Positions 43,026-51,658 of a stretch of 64,000 bases of DNA are shown here, piece by piece; position 1 is the stretch's first letter; the number at the start of each line of letters is the position of its first letter. Below the pieces are notes generated by a model. The model was not told the origin of the DNA, made no database searches, and saw only the letters and a program-made list of their open reading frames with translations. The stretch is from Streptomyces sp. H27-C3. GTDB taxonomy: Bacteria > Actinomycetota > Actinomycetes > Streptomycetales > Streptomycetaceae. The DNA is taken from positions 1-64,000 of the forward strand of contig NZ_JASITA010000025.1 in assembly GCF_030063415.1 (NCBI RefSeq), in the 5' to 3' direction. Made by a program: the position numbers and the translations under genes.

Positions 43026-43491
43026 GACCGGGCTGGGCCACACGGAGATCGCCCGGCGCCTGGTCGACGACCACGGGGTGGGCGGCTGGTACGCGCAGTC
43101 GATCACGGTGGGCTACGAGCAGGAGCGCGGTCTGCGCACGGTCGGCCAGTCCTCCGGCGGCGGCTGGCAGGCGGGTGGCGACAGGACGGTGGATGCTCCG
43201 GTGGCGTCGCTCGACGCGGCTTTCACCGACGAGGCCGTACGTCGCCGCTGGCTGCCCGTCGGCGAGTTCTCGGTGCGGTCGCACCGGGCGGGGAAGACGC
43301 TGACCGCGGACTTCTCGGGCGCGCCCGGCGGCCCTCCCGGCCGGATCTCGGTGCGCTTCACGGCCACGGGCGAGGCGAAGACGCGGGTGTCGTTGGCGCA
43401 TACGAAGCTGGCCGACGGGGATGCGGTGGCGGCAGCGAAGGCGTTTTGGCGGGAGCGGTTGGGGACGTTGAAGGTGCTTTTGGAGTCTTGA
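42925..43491 (+). pseudogene. DUF4287-like protein gene with its first 31 codons inverted
   Basis: From about 43021 the plus strand encodes a recognisable protein: ATGLGHTEIARRLVDDHGVG, GWYAQSITVGYEQERGLR, then an SRPBCC-like C-terminal half (FTDEAVRRRWLPVGEFSVR) ending at 43491. The start of such proteins, an SDGALTAATG..WFGLLDEWG-like helix, is present but on the opposite strand directly upstream. Turning 42928-43020 round restores a continuous 188-codon frame starting at GTG 42925. In the orientation shown, the same GTG gives an arginine/proline-rich unrelated N terminus, so the protein is probably non-functional. It may be a fixed micro-inversion, a switch or an assembly error. Confidence 0.75.
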
Positions 43492-43585
43492 GGGGGTTGC
43501 GTGGCGGGGACGTGTGGGGTGCGGGTTGCCTGCGGCGCGTTCCCCTACCCACCGCTTCCCGCAACTGGTGCTCCGCCCCAGACCC

Positions 43586-43990
43586 CGGTCCGCAAACGCC
43601 GGACGGCTGAACTGGGCGGGATGGGAGAACGCGGGGGCGGTCCCACGCCCTGGTCCCGGTCCTCACACGCCGGACGGGCCGAAATGGGCGGGTGACGGGG
43701 CAGCTCGGTCTCCCGACCCCGGTCCTCCGGACGGACTAGTGCCGCGGCAGGTGCCGTTTGCCCGTCAAGGTGCGGCGCCCGGTGCGTGCTCTCGGCGTGC
43801 CGGCCGGAAGTCCTCGTACTGGACGTACCTGGGCTTTCGGCCGGTGCGGCGAAGGGGGGCCCTCCCCGTTCGAGCGAAGCCGAGAACTCGGGGGCGCGTG
43901 CCGGACACCGCGACAGGGCAAATGTTGCCTGGCGCGGCACTAGCTGAAATGGGCCAGGGTTTTCAGCCCGTCCGGCGTTTGAGGACACGC
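43586..43990. repeat. Cluster of dispersed intergenic repeats (GTCCGGCGTTTGAGGAC type)
   Basis: Between 43492 and 44006 there is no gene. At least four copies of the repeat also seen at 41-110 occur here: 43586-43615 and 43656-43690 (complementary strand), a left arm at 43720-43735 and a right arm at 43963-43986. The last two are halves of one hairpin split by the MITE-like element at 43736-43943. Confidence 0.65.
43736..43943. mobile_element. MITE-like element (208 bp) with CTAG ends
   Basis: The ends are imperfect inverted repeats of about 35 bp beginning CTAGTGCCGCGGCAGG on the left and CTAGTGCCGCGCCAGG on the right, followed by TTTGCCC on both sides. CTAG at each end fits a target duplication of the kind made by some IS5-group transposases. 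It has no coding capacity. It lies inside a dispersed hairpin repeat. Confidence 0.7.
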
Positions 43991-44006
43991 CCGCAGGGCC
44001 CCCGCG

Positions 44007-44444
44007 CTACCCCCGCAGTTCCTCCGCCGCATCCGTGACCCGCCCGATCAGCCGGAGCAGCGTCTCCCGCTCGGTCTCGTCCAGCGGGGCGAGGAACACC
44101 TGGTTCATCCGGGCCGTCCTGGTGACCAGTTTGCGGTGCGCCTGGGTGCCCTCCCGCGTCAGCTTGAGGACATTGCGCCTGCCGTCGAGCGGATCACGGA
44201 CCCGCTCCAGCAGGCCCCGCCCGGCCAGCCGCGCCACCACATCGGCGATCGTCGAGCGGTCCAGGTGGACGTGCTCGCCGAGGGTGCGCTGGTCGATGTC
44301 CGGCTTGTCGATCAGCGCGTTGAGCACGGCGAACTGCGGTGACGTGGTCTCCTCCGAGACCATCGTGGTCCACAGCAGCGTGTGCGCCTGCTGCAACCGG
44401 CGGGCCAGATGCCCGGGGTGGGTGCTCAGATCGACCGCGGCCAT
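44007..44444 (-). CDS. pcaV: MarR-family repressor of the protocatechuate operon
   Basis: A 145-residue MarR protein with the winged helix TSPQFAVLNALIDKPDIDQR, RTLGEHVHLDRSTIADVVAR and the wing LLERVRDPLDGRRNVLKLT. It is divergent from pcaI, as in S. coelicolor, where the MarR protein PcaV represses the pca genes and is released by protocatechuate. The arginine reported to contact the ligand (Arg15) is present in GHLARRLQQAH. A TCAG-N4-CTGA dyad at 44538-44549 in the shared promoter region could be an operator. Confidence 0.85.
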   Translation of the reverse strand: MAAVDLSTHPGHLARRLQQAHTLLWTTMVSEETTSPQFAVLNALIDKPDIDQRTLGEHVHLDRSTIADVVARLAGRGLLERVRDPLDGRRNVLKLTREGTQAHRKLVTRTARMNQVFLAPLDETERETLLRLIGRVTDAAEELRG

Positions 44445-44567
44445 GCGGGATCAGCCTCCTGCGTGAGATGCTCTGTGTACTGAGCTGTTGACGTCCACAC
44501 AACTCGATGGAAGTGTACGGCCTCAACCGAGTATTAGTCAGCACACTGAGCAAATAGCGGAGTGATG

Positions 44568-45395
44568 ATGGCAGAGATTCGCAGCCTGCACGACGCCGTG
44601 GCGGACCTCGTCCACGACGGGGACACCGTCGCGATGGAGGGCTTCACCCATCTGATCCCGTACGCCGCGGCGCACGAGGTGCTCCGCCAGGGCATCACCG
44701 ATCTGACCCTCGCCCGGATGACACCCGACGTCATCTACGACCAGCTGATCGGCGCCGGTCTGGTCAAGAAGCTGATCTTCTCCTGGGGCGGCAACCCCGG
44801 CGTCGGCTCACTGCACCGCTTCCGCGACGCTGTCGAGAACGACTGGCCCCGCCCGCTGGAGCTGGACGAGCACAGCCACGCCGGCCTGGCCAACCGTTAC
44901 GTCGCGGGCGCCTCCCGGCTGCCCTTCGCCGTACTGCGCGGCTACCGCGGCTCCGGGCTCGCCACCCGCACGAACACGGTCTCCACCGTCTCCTGCCCCT
45001 TCACCGGCGAGGAGCTGGCCGCCGTCGCCGCGCTCAACCCGGACGTCACAGTCATCCACGCCCAGCAGGCCGACCGCAGCGGCAACGTCCAGCTGTGGGG
45101 CCTGACCGGCGTCCAGAAGGAGGCCGCGCTGGCCGCCGACCGGGTGCTGGTCACGGTCGAGGAGATCGTCGACGAGCTGGCGCCGCGGCCCGGCGGTGTC
45201 GTCCTGCCGACGTGGGTCCTGGACGCGGTCGCGCTGGTTCCCGGCGGCGCCCATCCCTCGTACGCCTCCGGGTACTCGGTGCGCGACAACGACTTCTACC
45301 AGGCGTGGGATTCGATCGCCCGGGACCGCGACACATTCACCCGCTGGATCGAGACCCACATACACACCCACGCGGAAGGCACGGCGGTCCGATGA
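44568..45395 (+). CDS. pcaI: 3-oxoadipate CoA-transferase subunit A
   Basis: Alpha subunit of the succinyl-CoA:3-oxoadipate CoA-transferase (275 residues). Class I CoA-transferase features are DTVAMEGFTHLIPYAAAHE and KLIFSWGGNPGVGSLHRF. Three consecutive possible starts occur (GTG 44562, ATG 44565, ATG 44568); I take the last because GGAG lies 5 nt upstream of it. It overlaps pcaJ by ATGA. It is the first gene of the catabolic operon. Confidence 0.9.
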   Translation: MAEIRSLHDAVADLVHDGDTVAMEGFTHLIPYAAAHEVLRQGITDLTLARMTPDVIYDQLIGAGLVKKLIFSWGGNPGVGSLHRFRDAVENDWPRPLELDEHSHAGLANRYVAGASRLPFAVLRGYRGSGLATRTNTVSTVSCPFTGEELAAVAALNPDVTVIHAQQADRSGNVQLWGLTGVQKEAALAADRVLVTVEEIVDELAPRPGGVVLPTWVLDAVALVPGGAHPSYASGYSVRDNDFYQAWDSIARDRDTFTRWIETHIHTHAEGTAVR

Positions 45396-46156
45396 GCGGT
45401 TCTCCCCACCCTTCCTTCAGCCGGGACGAGTTGATGGAGGTCAATGCGGCCCGCGCCCTCGCCGGGGCGCGGACCTGCTTCGTCGGCATCGGCCTGCCCT
45501 CCACCGCGGCCAACCTCGCCCGCGCCACCGTCAATCGGGACCTCGTACTGATCTACGAGTCCGGCACGATCGGGTCCAAGCCGACCCGGCTGCCGCTGTC
45601 CATCGGCGACGGCGAACTGGCCGAGACCGCGGACGCGGTGATTCCCGTCCCCGAGATGTTCAACTACTGGCTCCAGGGCGGCCGGATCGACGTCGGTTTC
45701 CTCGGCGCCGCCCAGGTCGACCGCTTCGCCAACATCAATACGACGGTCGTGGACCGCGGCCCGGGAAAGCCGGAGGGCCGCCTGCCGGGCGCCGGTGGCG
45801 CGCCCGAGATCGCGTCCAACTGCGGCAAGGTGCTGATGGTGCTGCGGCACTCCACCCGCAACTTCGTGCAGAAGCTGGACTTCGTCACCACGATCGGCCA
45901 CGGCTCGGGCCCCGGCGACCGCGAGAAGCTGGGCATGCCCGGCGCGGGCCCGGTCGCCGTCATCACCGACCTCGGCATCCTGCGCCCCGACCCGGCCACC
46001 GCCGAACTGGTCCTCACCGAGCTGCATCCCGGCGTCACCGTCGAGCAGGTGCGGGCCGCCACCGGCTGGGAGCTGAGAAGCGCACGGACCGTGGGCGCCA
46101 CCGAGCCCCCGACCGTCGGGGAACTCACCGCCCTGCGCGCCCTCAAGTCCGCGTGA
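45392..46156 (+). CDS. pcaJ: 3-oxoadipate CoA-transferase subunit B
   Basis: Beta subunit, 254 residues. The catalytic glutamate of class I CoA-transferases is in VLIYESGTIGSKPTRLPLSI. Further family motifs are FLGAAQVDRFANINTTVVD and LPGAGGAPEIASNCGKVLM. It transfers CoA from succinyl-CoA to 3-oxoadipate together with PcaI. Confidence 0.92.
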   Translation: MSGSPHPSFSRDELMEVNAARALAGARTCFVGIGLPSTAANLARATVNRDLVLIYESGTIGSKPTRLPLSIGDGELAETADAVIPVPEMFNYWLQGGRIDVGFLGAAQVDRFANINTTVVDRGPGKPEGRLPGAGGAPEIASNCGKVLMVLRHSTRNFVQKLDFVTTIGHGSGPGDREKLGMPGAGPVAVITDLGILRPDPATAELVLTELHPGVTVEQVRAATGWELRSARTVGATEPPTVGELTALRALKSA

Positions 46157-46197
46157 AAGGAAGAACGTTGAGGGAAGAACGTGAGGGGAAGAACCTG

Positions 46198-46986
46198 ATG
46201 GCATCCGTCCAGTCCACTCAGTCCGTCCAGTCCACCCAGTCCGACATCGACGACGAGATCGCCCGGATACAGGCGGAGGTACGCGCCGGGGGCGCACCCG
46301 GCGGGCATCATCCGCCGCGTGACTTCCCGCCGTACCGCAGCAGCGTGCTGCGCCACCCGAAGCAGCCGCTGGTCGCCGTCGCCGGGGACCCGGAGACGGT
46401 CGAGCTCTCCGGGCCCGTCTTCGGCCACACCGACGTCTCGGAACTCGACCACGACCTGACCCGCGGGCACCAGGGCGAGCCGCTCGGCGAGCGCATCACC
46501 GTGTCGGGCCGACTGCTGGACAGCGCGGGCCGGCCCGTACGCGGCCAACTCGTCGAGGTCTGGCAGGCCAACGCCTCCGGCCGCTACGCGCACCCCCGCG
46601 ACCAGCACCCCGCGCCGCTCGACCCTCACTTCACCGGCGTCGGGCGGGCGCTGACGGGCCAGGACGGCTCGTACACCTTCACCACCATCAAGCCGGGCGC
46701 CTACCCGTGGCGCAATCACGAGAACGCGTGGCGGCCCGCGCACATCCACTTCTCGCTCTTCGGCTCGGCCTTCACCCAGCGTCTGGTCACCCAGATGTAC
46801 TTTCCGGGCGACCCGCTCTGCGCCTACGACCCGATCCTCCAGTCGGTGACGGACGACGCGGCACGCGAGCGGCTGGTCGCGGCGTACGACCCGACGCTCT
46901 CCCGCCCGGAATGGTCGCTCGGCTACCGCTGGGACATCGTCCTGGACGGGCCGTCCGCGACCTGGATCAAGGAAGGCCGCTCATGA
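46198..46986 (+). CDS. pcaH: Protocatechuate 3,4-dioxygenase beta subunit
   Basis: Carries the non-haem Fe(III) that cleaves protocatechuate between its hydroxyl groups; 262 residues. The intradiol signature VRGQLVEVWQANASGRYAHP holds a ligand tyrosine, and NHENAWRPAHIHFSLFG the histidines. The first 20 residues repeat SVQSTQ. Just before the gene, GGAAGAAC occurs three times in 40 bp, giving several possible Shine-Dalgarno sequences. It overlaps pcaG by ATGA. Confidence 0.94.
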   Translation: MASVQSTQSVQSTQSDIDDEIARIQAEVRAGGAPGGHHPPRDFPPYRSSVLRHPKQPLVAVAGDPETVELSGPVFGHTDVSELDHDLTRGHQGEPLGERITVSGRLLDSAGRPVRGQLVEVWQANASGRYAHPRDQHPAPLDPHFTGVGRALTGQDGSYTFTTIKPGAYPWRNHENAWRPAHIHFSLFGSAFTQRLVTQMYFPGDPLCAYDPILQSVTDDAARERLVAAYDPTLSRPEWSLGYRWDIVLDGPSATWIKEGRS

Positions 46987-47513
46987 AGCCGCTGCCCCCC
47001 ACCCCCTCTCACACGATCGGCCCCTTCTACGGCCACGCGCTGCGCTTCCCCGGCGGCGGTGACATCGCCCCGCCCGGCCACCCGGACGCGTTCACCCTGC
47101 ACGGGCACGTGTACGACGGCCAGGGCGCGCCGGTGCCGGACGCGATCGTGGAGTTCTGGCAGGCGGCCCCGGACGGTTCCCTGGCCGGAGAGCCGGGGTC
47201 GATGCGCCGCAACGGTGTCGGCTTCACGGGCTTCGGCCGGGTCCCGACCGACCCGGACGGCCACTACACACTCCGCACCCTCCCGCCGGGGGCGCCCGCG
47301 ACCCCGTACATCAGCCTGTGCGTGTTCGCGCGCGGCCTGACCCACCACCTGTTCACCCGCGCGTATCTCTCCCCGGTCCCGGACACGCTGCTCGCCTCGC
47401 TGGAGCCCGAGCGCCGGGCGACACTGATCGCACAGCCCGAACCGCACCGAACCCACCGCTTCGACATCCGCCTCCAGGGCGAGGGAGAGACGGTCTTCCT
47501 TGACTTCGCCTGA
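46983..47513 (+). CDS. pcaG: Protocatechuate 3,4-dioxygenase alpha subunit
   Basis: A 176-residue intradiol dioxygenase fold subunit that lacks the metal but shapes the active site of the PcaGH oligomer. Motifs are TIGPFYGHALRFPGGGDI, VPDAIVEFWQAAPDGSL and PATPYISLCVFARGLTHHLF. Its last 14 bases overlap the proposed start of pcaB. Confidence 0.93.
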   Translation: MKPLPPTPSHTIGPFYGHALRFPGGGDIAPPGHPDAFTLHGHVYDGQGAPVPDAIVEFWQAAPDGSLAGEPGSMRRNGVGFTGFGRVPTDPDGHYTLRTLPPGAPATPYISLCVFARGLTHHLFTRAYLSPVPDTLLASLEPERRATLIAQPEPHRTHRFDIRLQGEGETVFLDFA

Positions 47514-49065
47514 CACCACTTCGCCTGACACCACTTCGCCCGATCCGACTGCGCTTGACACGACTCCGCCCGATGCAGCCGAGCCTGACATGATTTCGCC
47601 TGATGCCGACCACCTCGACCAGGGCCTCCTCTCCCCCGTACGGGCGGGAACGGCGGCGGAAGCCGCGACCGGCGACCCGGCCCTGCTCCAGGCGATGCTG
47701 GACGCGGAGGCCGCCCTGACCCGGGCGCAGGGCCCGCGGTGGGCGGCCGACGCGGTGGCGGCCGTGGCGCGGGCCGACCGCTTCGACGTACGCGACCTGG
47801 CGCTGCGGGCCAGGCCGGGCGGCAACCCGGTGATCCCCCTGGTGGCCGACCTGACGGCGGCGGCGGGCGAGGAGGCCGGTGAATACGTACACCGGGGTGC
47901 GACCAGCCAGGACATCATCGACACGGCGATGATGCTGGTGGCGACGCGCACGCTCCCCTGCATCACGGCCGACCTGACCCGCACGGCGGAGGCACTGGCG
48001 ATCCTCGCGAGGGAACACCGGGACACCCCGATGCCGGGCCGCACCCTGACCCAGCACGCGGTCCCGACCACCTTCGGCCTCAAGGCAGCGGGCTGGCGGA
48101 GCCTGGTCCTGGACGCCCAGGACCGCCTGCGGGCCTTGCGCCTCCCGGCCCAACTCGGCGGCGCGGCAGGCACCTTGGCCGGCTTCGCCGCGCCCACCGG
48201 CCCGCACGAGGGGGCCCCGGAAGAACGCGCCGCAGGCACCCCGGCCCCCATCCCGGCCACCTCCCCCTTGGCCCTCGTCACCGCCTACGCCGAGGAACTC
48301 GCCCTCCCCGCCCCCCACCTCCCCTGGCACACCCTTCGCACCCCCATCACGGATCTGGGCACCGCACTCGCCTTCACCTGCGTCGCGCTCGGCAAATTCG
48401 CCACGGACATCCGCACCCTCGCCCGGACGGAAATCGCAGAGGTCACCGAAGCCACCTCTGCCAGTCCAGCCTCCGCAGACACCTCGGTAACTACCGACAC
48501 CGCCCCCGGCACCTCGTCCGCCATGCCCCACAAGGCCAACCCCGTGCACGCCACCCTGGTCACCTCCGCCGCCCAGCAGGCCCCCGCCCTGGCAGCCACC
48601 CTCCTCGGCTCGCTGGCCGCCGCCGAGGACGAACGCCCCGCGGGCGCCTGGCACGCCGAGTGGCAGCCCCTGCGCGAGCTGCTGCGGCTCGCGGGCGGCG
48701 CGGCGGACCACGCGGCGGACCTGGCCGAGGGCCTTCGCGTCCACCCGACCCGGATGCACGAGAACCTCGGCCTCACCGACGGCCTGATCGTCAGCGAGCG
48801 CATCGCCGCGGCCCTGGCCCCCGCCCTCGGCAGGGCCCGCGCCAAGCAGCTCCTGACCGCGGCCTCCCGCCGTGCGGCAGCCGAGGGCATCCCGCTGGCC
48901 GAGGCCCTGGCCGACACGCTCCCCGCGACCGAACTCGCCGAACTCACAGAACTCACTGAGCCCGCCGAACTCGCCGAACTGACCGACCCCACCGGCTACA
49001 CCGGCTCTGCGGCGGCCCTGGTCGACCGAGCCCTGGAACGCGCCCCGGAGGCCCCGCATGCCTGA
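47500..49065 (+). CDS. pcaB: 3-carboxy-cis,cis-muconate cycloisomerase
   Basis: Fumarase/aspartase-superfamily enzyme converting 3-carboxymuconate to the muconolactone. The family signature is GTSSAMPHKANPVHATLVT; others are GEYVHRGATSQDIIDTAMM and DHLDQGLLSPVRAGTA at the real beginning of the domain. The frame opens with TTG 47500, 10 nt after GAGGGAGAG, and then reads through a 15-bp minisatellite giving SPDTT repeats. ATG 47590 is an alternative start that would skip it. The C terminus also has a short TELAELTELTEP repeat. Confidence 0.92.
   Translation: MTSPDTTSPDTTSPDPTALDTTPPDAAEPDMISPDADHLDQGLLSPVRAGTAAEAATGDPALLQAMLDAEAALTRAQGPRWAADAVAAVARADRFDVRDLALRARPGGNPVIPLVADLTAAAGEEAGEYVHRGATSQDIIDTAMMLVATRTLPCITADLTRTAEALAILAREHRDTPMPGRTLTQHAVPTTFGLKAAGWRSLVLDAQDRLRALRLPAQLGGAAGTLAGFAAPTGPHEGAPEERAAGTPAPIPATSPLALVTAYAEELALPAPHLPWHTLRTPITDLGTALAFTCVALGKFATDIRTLARTEIAEVTEATSASPASADTSVTTDTAPGTSSAMPHKANPVHATLVTSAAQQAPALAATLLGSLAAAEDERPAGAWHAEWQPLRELLRLAGGAADHAADLAEGLRVHPTRMHENLGLTDGLIVSERIAAALAPALGRARAKQLLTAASRRAAAEGIPLAEALADTLPATELAELTELTEPAELAELTDPTGYTGSAAALVDRALERAPEAPHA
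47503..47607 (+). repeat. Seven-unit 15-bp minisatellite at the pcaG/pcaB junction
   Basis: Units of ACTTCGCCTGACACC start every 15 bp from 47503; the first two are identical and later ones drift. They encode SPDTT-like pentapeptides at the pcaB N terminus and include the pcaG stop codon. Confidence 0.8.
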
Positions 49066-50233
49066 CGCCACCCGCCTCCCGCACCTCCGCCTGGACGGGC
49101 CAGCCGATGCCGCGCCGCTCGTCCTGGGCCCCTCCCTCGGCACCTCGCTGGCCGTCTGGGAGCCCCAGCTGGCGCCCCTGGCCCGCACCCGCCGCGTGCT
49201 GCGCTGGGACCTCCCGGGCCACGGCGGCACCCCCGCCGACCCCGCCCTGCTCCCCCACGACGGCACCGCCACCGTCGCCGGCCTGGCGGCGCTCGTCCTG
49301 CGGGCCGCCGACGCCCAGGGCTGGGAGTCCTTCGCGTACGCCGGTATCTCGCTCGGCGGCGCGGTGGGGCTGCACCTGGCCGCGCACCACCCGGAGCGGG
49401 TCTCCGCGCTCGCAGTGGTGTGCTCCGCCGCCCGCTTCGGCGACCCGGCGGCCTGGCGGGAGAAGGCCGACCTGGTGCGGGCCGAAGGCACCGGGGCGAT
49501 GGTCGCGAGCCGACCCGGCACCTGGTTCGCGCCCGCCTTCGCCACGTCGGGGGCGGCGCGGGCCCTCATCGCCGACCTGCGTGCCACCGACCGCGCGGGC
49601 TACGCGGCCTGCTGCGACGCACTGGCGGCGTACGACCTGCGGGGCGCGCTGCCCGCGATCACCGCGCCGACGCTCGTCGTCGCGGGCCGCGACGACCCGG
49701 CGACCCCGCCCGCACTGGCCCGCGAGATCGCCGACGGCGTGCCGGGCGCCGGCCTCCTGGAGATCGCGGGCGCTGCCCATCTGGCCAATGTGGAGATGCC
49801 GCAGGCCGTGACGGCCGCGCTGGTCGCGCACTTCGCGCCGCCCCCGGTCCGCGACGACGCGACCCGGCACGCGGCGGGCCTGGTCGCCCGCAGGGAGGTG
49901 CTCGGGGGCGCCCACGTGGAGCGAGCGATCAGCCGCACCACCCCGTTCACGGCCCGTTTCCAGGACTTCATCACCCGCTACGCGTGGGGCGAGATCTGGA
50001 CGGAGGGGACCCTGGACCGCCGTACCCGCAGCTGCGTCACGCTCACCGCGCTCGTGGCCCAGGGCCACGAGGCGGAGCTGGCCCTGCATGTGCGGGCCGC
50101 GCTGACCATCGGCCTGACCCGCGACGAGATCGGCGAGGTCCTGCTCCAGACGGCCGTCTACTGCGGGATCCCCGCGGCGAACTCGGCGTTCTCCGTCGCG
50201 CAGCAGGTCTTCGACGACCTGGACACCCCCTAG
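49058..50233 (+). CDS. pcaL: Fused 3-oxoadipate enol-lactonase / 4-carboxymuconolactone decarboxylase
   Basis: A 391-residue bifunctional enzyme, the usual PcaL arrangement of actinobacteria. The N-terminal alpha/beta hydrolase has the nucleophile elbow AYAGISLGGAVGLHLAAHHP, the acid in LVVAGRDDPATPP and the His in EIAGAAHLANVEMP. From about residue 265 comes the decarboxylase, with FITRYAWGEIWTEGTLDRRT and EVLLQTAVYCGIPAANSAF. It overlaps the end of pcaB. No pcaF thiolase follows, so the last step must be encoded elsewhere. Confidence 0.94.
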   Translation: MPDATRLPHLRLDGPADAAPLVLGPSLGTSLAVWEPQLAPLARTRRVLRWDLPGHGGTPADPALLPHDGTATVAGLAALVLRAADAQGWESFAYAGISLGGAVGLHLAAHHPERVSALAVVCSAARFGDPAAWREKADLVRAEGTGAMVASRPGTWFAPAFATSGAARALIADLRATDRAGYAACCDALAAYDLRGALPAITAPTLVVAGRDDPATPPALAREIADGVPGAGLLEIAGAAHLANVEMPQAVTAALVAHFAPPPVRDDATRHAAGLVARREVLGGAHVERAISRTTPFTARFQDFITRYAWGEIWTEGTLDRRTRSCVTLTALVAQGHEAELALHVRAALTIGLTRDEIGEVLLQTAVYCGIPAANSAFSVAQQVFDDLDTP

Positions 50234-50386
50234 ACTCCGCCCCCTGGCCTCTGGGAAGGGTCCGGCCGAAAGGCGCGACACACACTCGCAACCCATCTGT
50301 CGTAATCCCCGCGCATGGTTGATCGTTGGGCCGTGGAGCACAACGGTGCTCGAACGCCCAGGGGGAACGACAACAGGGGGCACCAC

Positions 50387-51658
50387 ATGACCATCAGCCG
50401 CAGAAAGCTGCTCGGAGCCGGTACCGGCCTCGCCCTCACCGGGGCGATGTCCACCGCGTGCGGGTCCAACACCGGTCGGGAAGACGGGGGTTCCGAGGCC
50501 GGGAAGCCCGCATTGGCGCAGTGGTACCACCAGTACGGCGAGCCCGGCGCCGAGCAGGCCGTACGCCGGTACGCAGCCGCGTACGACAAGGCCAAGGTCG
50601 ATGTCCAGTGGCGGCCCGGCAATTACGACCAACAGACCGCCGCCGCGCTCCTCACCGCGTCGGGGCCTGACGTCTTCGAGGTCAACGGCCCCTCCCTGGA
50701 CCAGATCCAAGGCAAGCAGGTCATCGACCTCACCGAGCTCTTCGACGGGGTGCGCGACGACTTCAATCCGGCCGTCCTCGCCCCCAAGACGTACGACGGA
50801 AGGCTCTGGTCGATCCCGCAGACCATCGACACGCAGCTGCTGTACTACCGCAAGAGCATGCTGGCGGACGCCAAGGTCCGGCCGCCCCGCACCCTCGACG
50901 AACTGATCGACGTGGCGAAGGAGTTGACGAGCGACAAGGTCAAGGGGCTCTTTCTCGGCAACGACGGCGGCGCGGGCGTGCTCGGCGGTACGCCCCTGTA
51001 CGCCGCCGGGCTCGGCCTCGTCACCGACGACGGCGAGGTCGGTTTCGACGACCCGGCCGCCGCCCGCGCCCTCGGGAAGATCCGGCAGCTGTACGCCGAC
51101 AAGTCGCTCCTCCTCGGCGCGCCCACCGACTGGTCGGACCCGTCGGCCTTCATCCAGGGTCTGACGGCCATGCAGTGGTCGGGCCTGTGGGCGCTGCCCG
51201 CCGTCCAGAAGGCGCTCGGCGACGACTTCGGCGTCCTGCCCTTCCCCAAGGACGGCGGCTCGGGCAAGGACACCGTGCCGGTCGGCGCGTACGGCGCGGC
51301 CGTCAGCGCCCGCAGCAAGCACAAGGACGCGGCCAAGGACTTCGTGAAGTGGCTGTGGATCGAAAAGGCCGACTTCCAGGAGGACTTCGCGCTGTCGTAC
51401 GGCTTCCACATCCCGGCGCGCATCTCCCTGGCGAAGAAGGCGCAGAAGCTCAGGAGCGGCCCGGCGGCCGACGCCGTGCGCTTCGCCACCGAGAGCGGCT
51501 ACGCGCAGCCGCTGCTGTGGACGCCCGCCTCACAGACGGCGTACCAGGACGCGCTGAGCCGGATCATCAAGGACGGCGCGAACCCCGACACCGAGCTCAG
51601 GTCCGTCGTACGCAAAACGAACGACGAGCTCCAGCGCGTGCGGAAGAAGAAGCCGTGA
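50387..51658 (+). CDS. ABC importer substrate-binding lipoprotein (sugar type)
   Basis: A 423-residue solute-binding protein of the carbohydrate family (SBP_bac_1). The signal peptide begins MTISRRKLLGAGTGLALTGA and ends in the lipobox MSTAC; the paired arginines suggest Tat export. Later motifs include RLWSIPQTIDTQLLYYRKSM. The substrate cannot be assigned. The next gene overlaps by GTGA. The 150-bp upstream region shows no clear operator, and no LacI-type regulator is adjacent. Confidence 0.9.
   Translation: MTISRRKLLGAGTGLALTGAMSTACGSNTGREDGGSEAGKPALAQWYHQYGEPGAEQAVRRYAAAYDKAKVDVQWRPGNYDQQTAAALLTASGPDVFEVNGPSLDQIQGKQVIDLTELFDGVRDDFNPAVLAPKTYDGRLWSIPQTIDTQLLYYRKSMLADAKVRPPRTLDELIDVAKELTSDKVKGLFLGNDGGAGVLGGTPLYAAGLGLVTDDGEVGFDDPAAARALGKIRQLYADKSLLLGAPTDWSDPSAFIQGLTAMQWSGLWALPAVQKALGDDFGVLPFPKDGGSGKDTVPVGAYGAAVSARSKHKDAAKDFVKWLWIEKADFQEDFALSYGFHIPARISLAKKAQKLRSGPAADAVRFATESGYAQPLLWTPASQTAYQDALSRIIKDGANPDTELRSVVRKTNDELQRVRKKKP

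Noticed and set aside
40117..43401. 1094-codon open frame on the minus strand across nirD, TetR and both SDR genes
   Set aside because: It is antisense to four well-supported genes and arises from the GC-rich third-position pattern; only its segment at 42928-43020 has meaning, as the inverted N terminus of the DUF4287-like gene.
48953..51409. 818-codon minus-strand open frame opposite pcaL and the binding-protein gene
   Set aside because: Antisense to two genes with clear family motifs; no domain visible.
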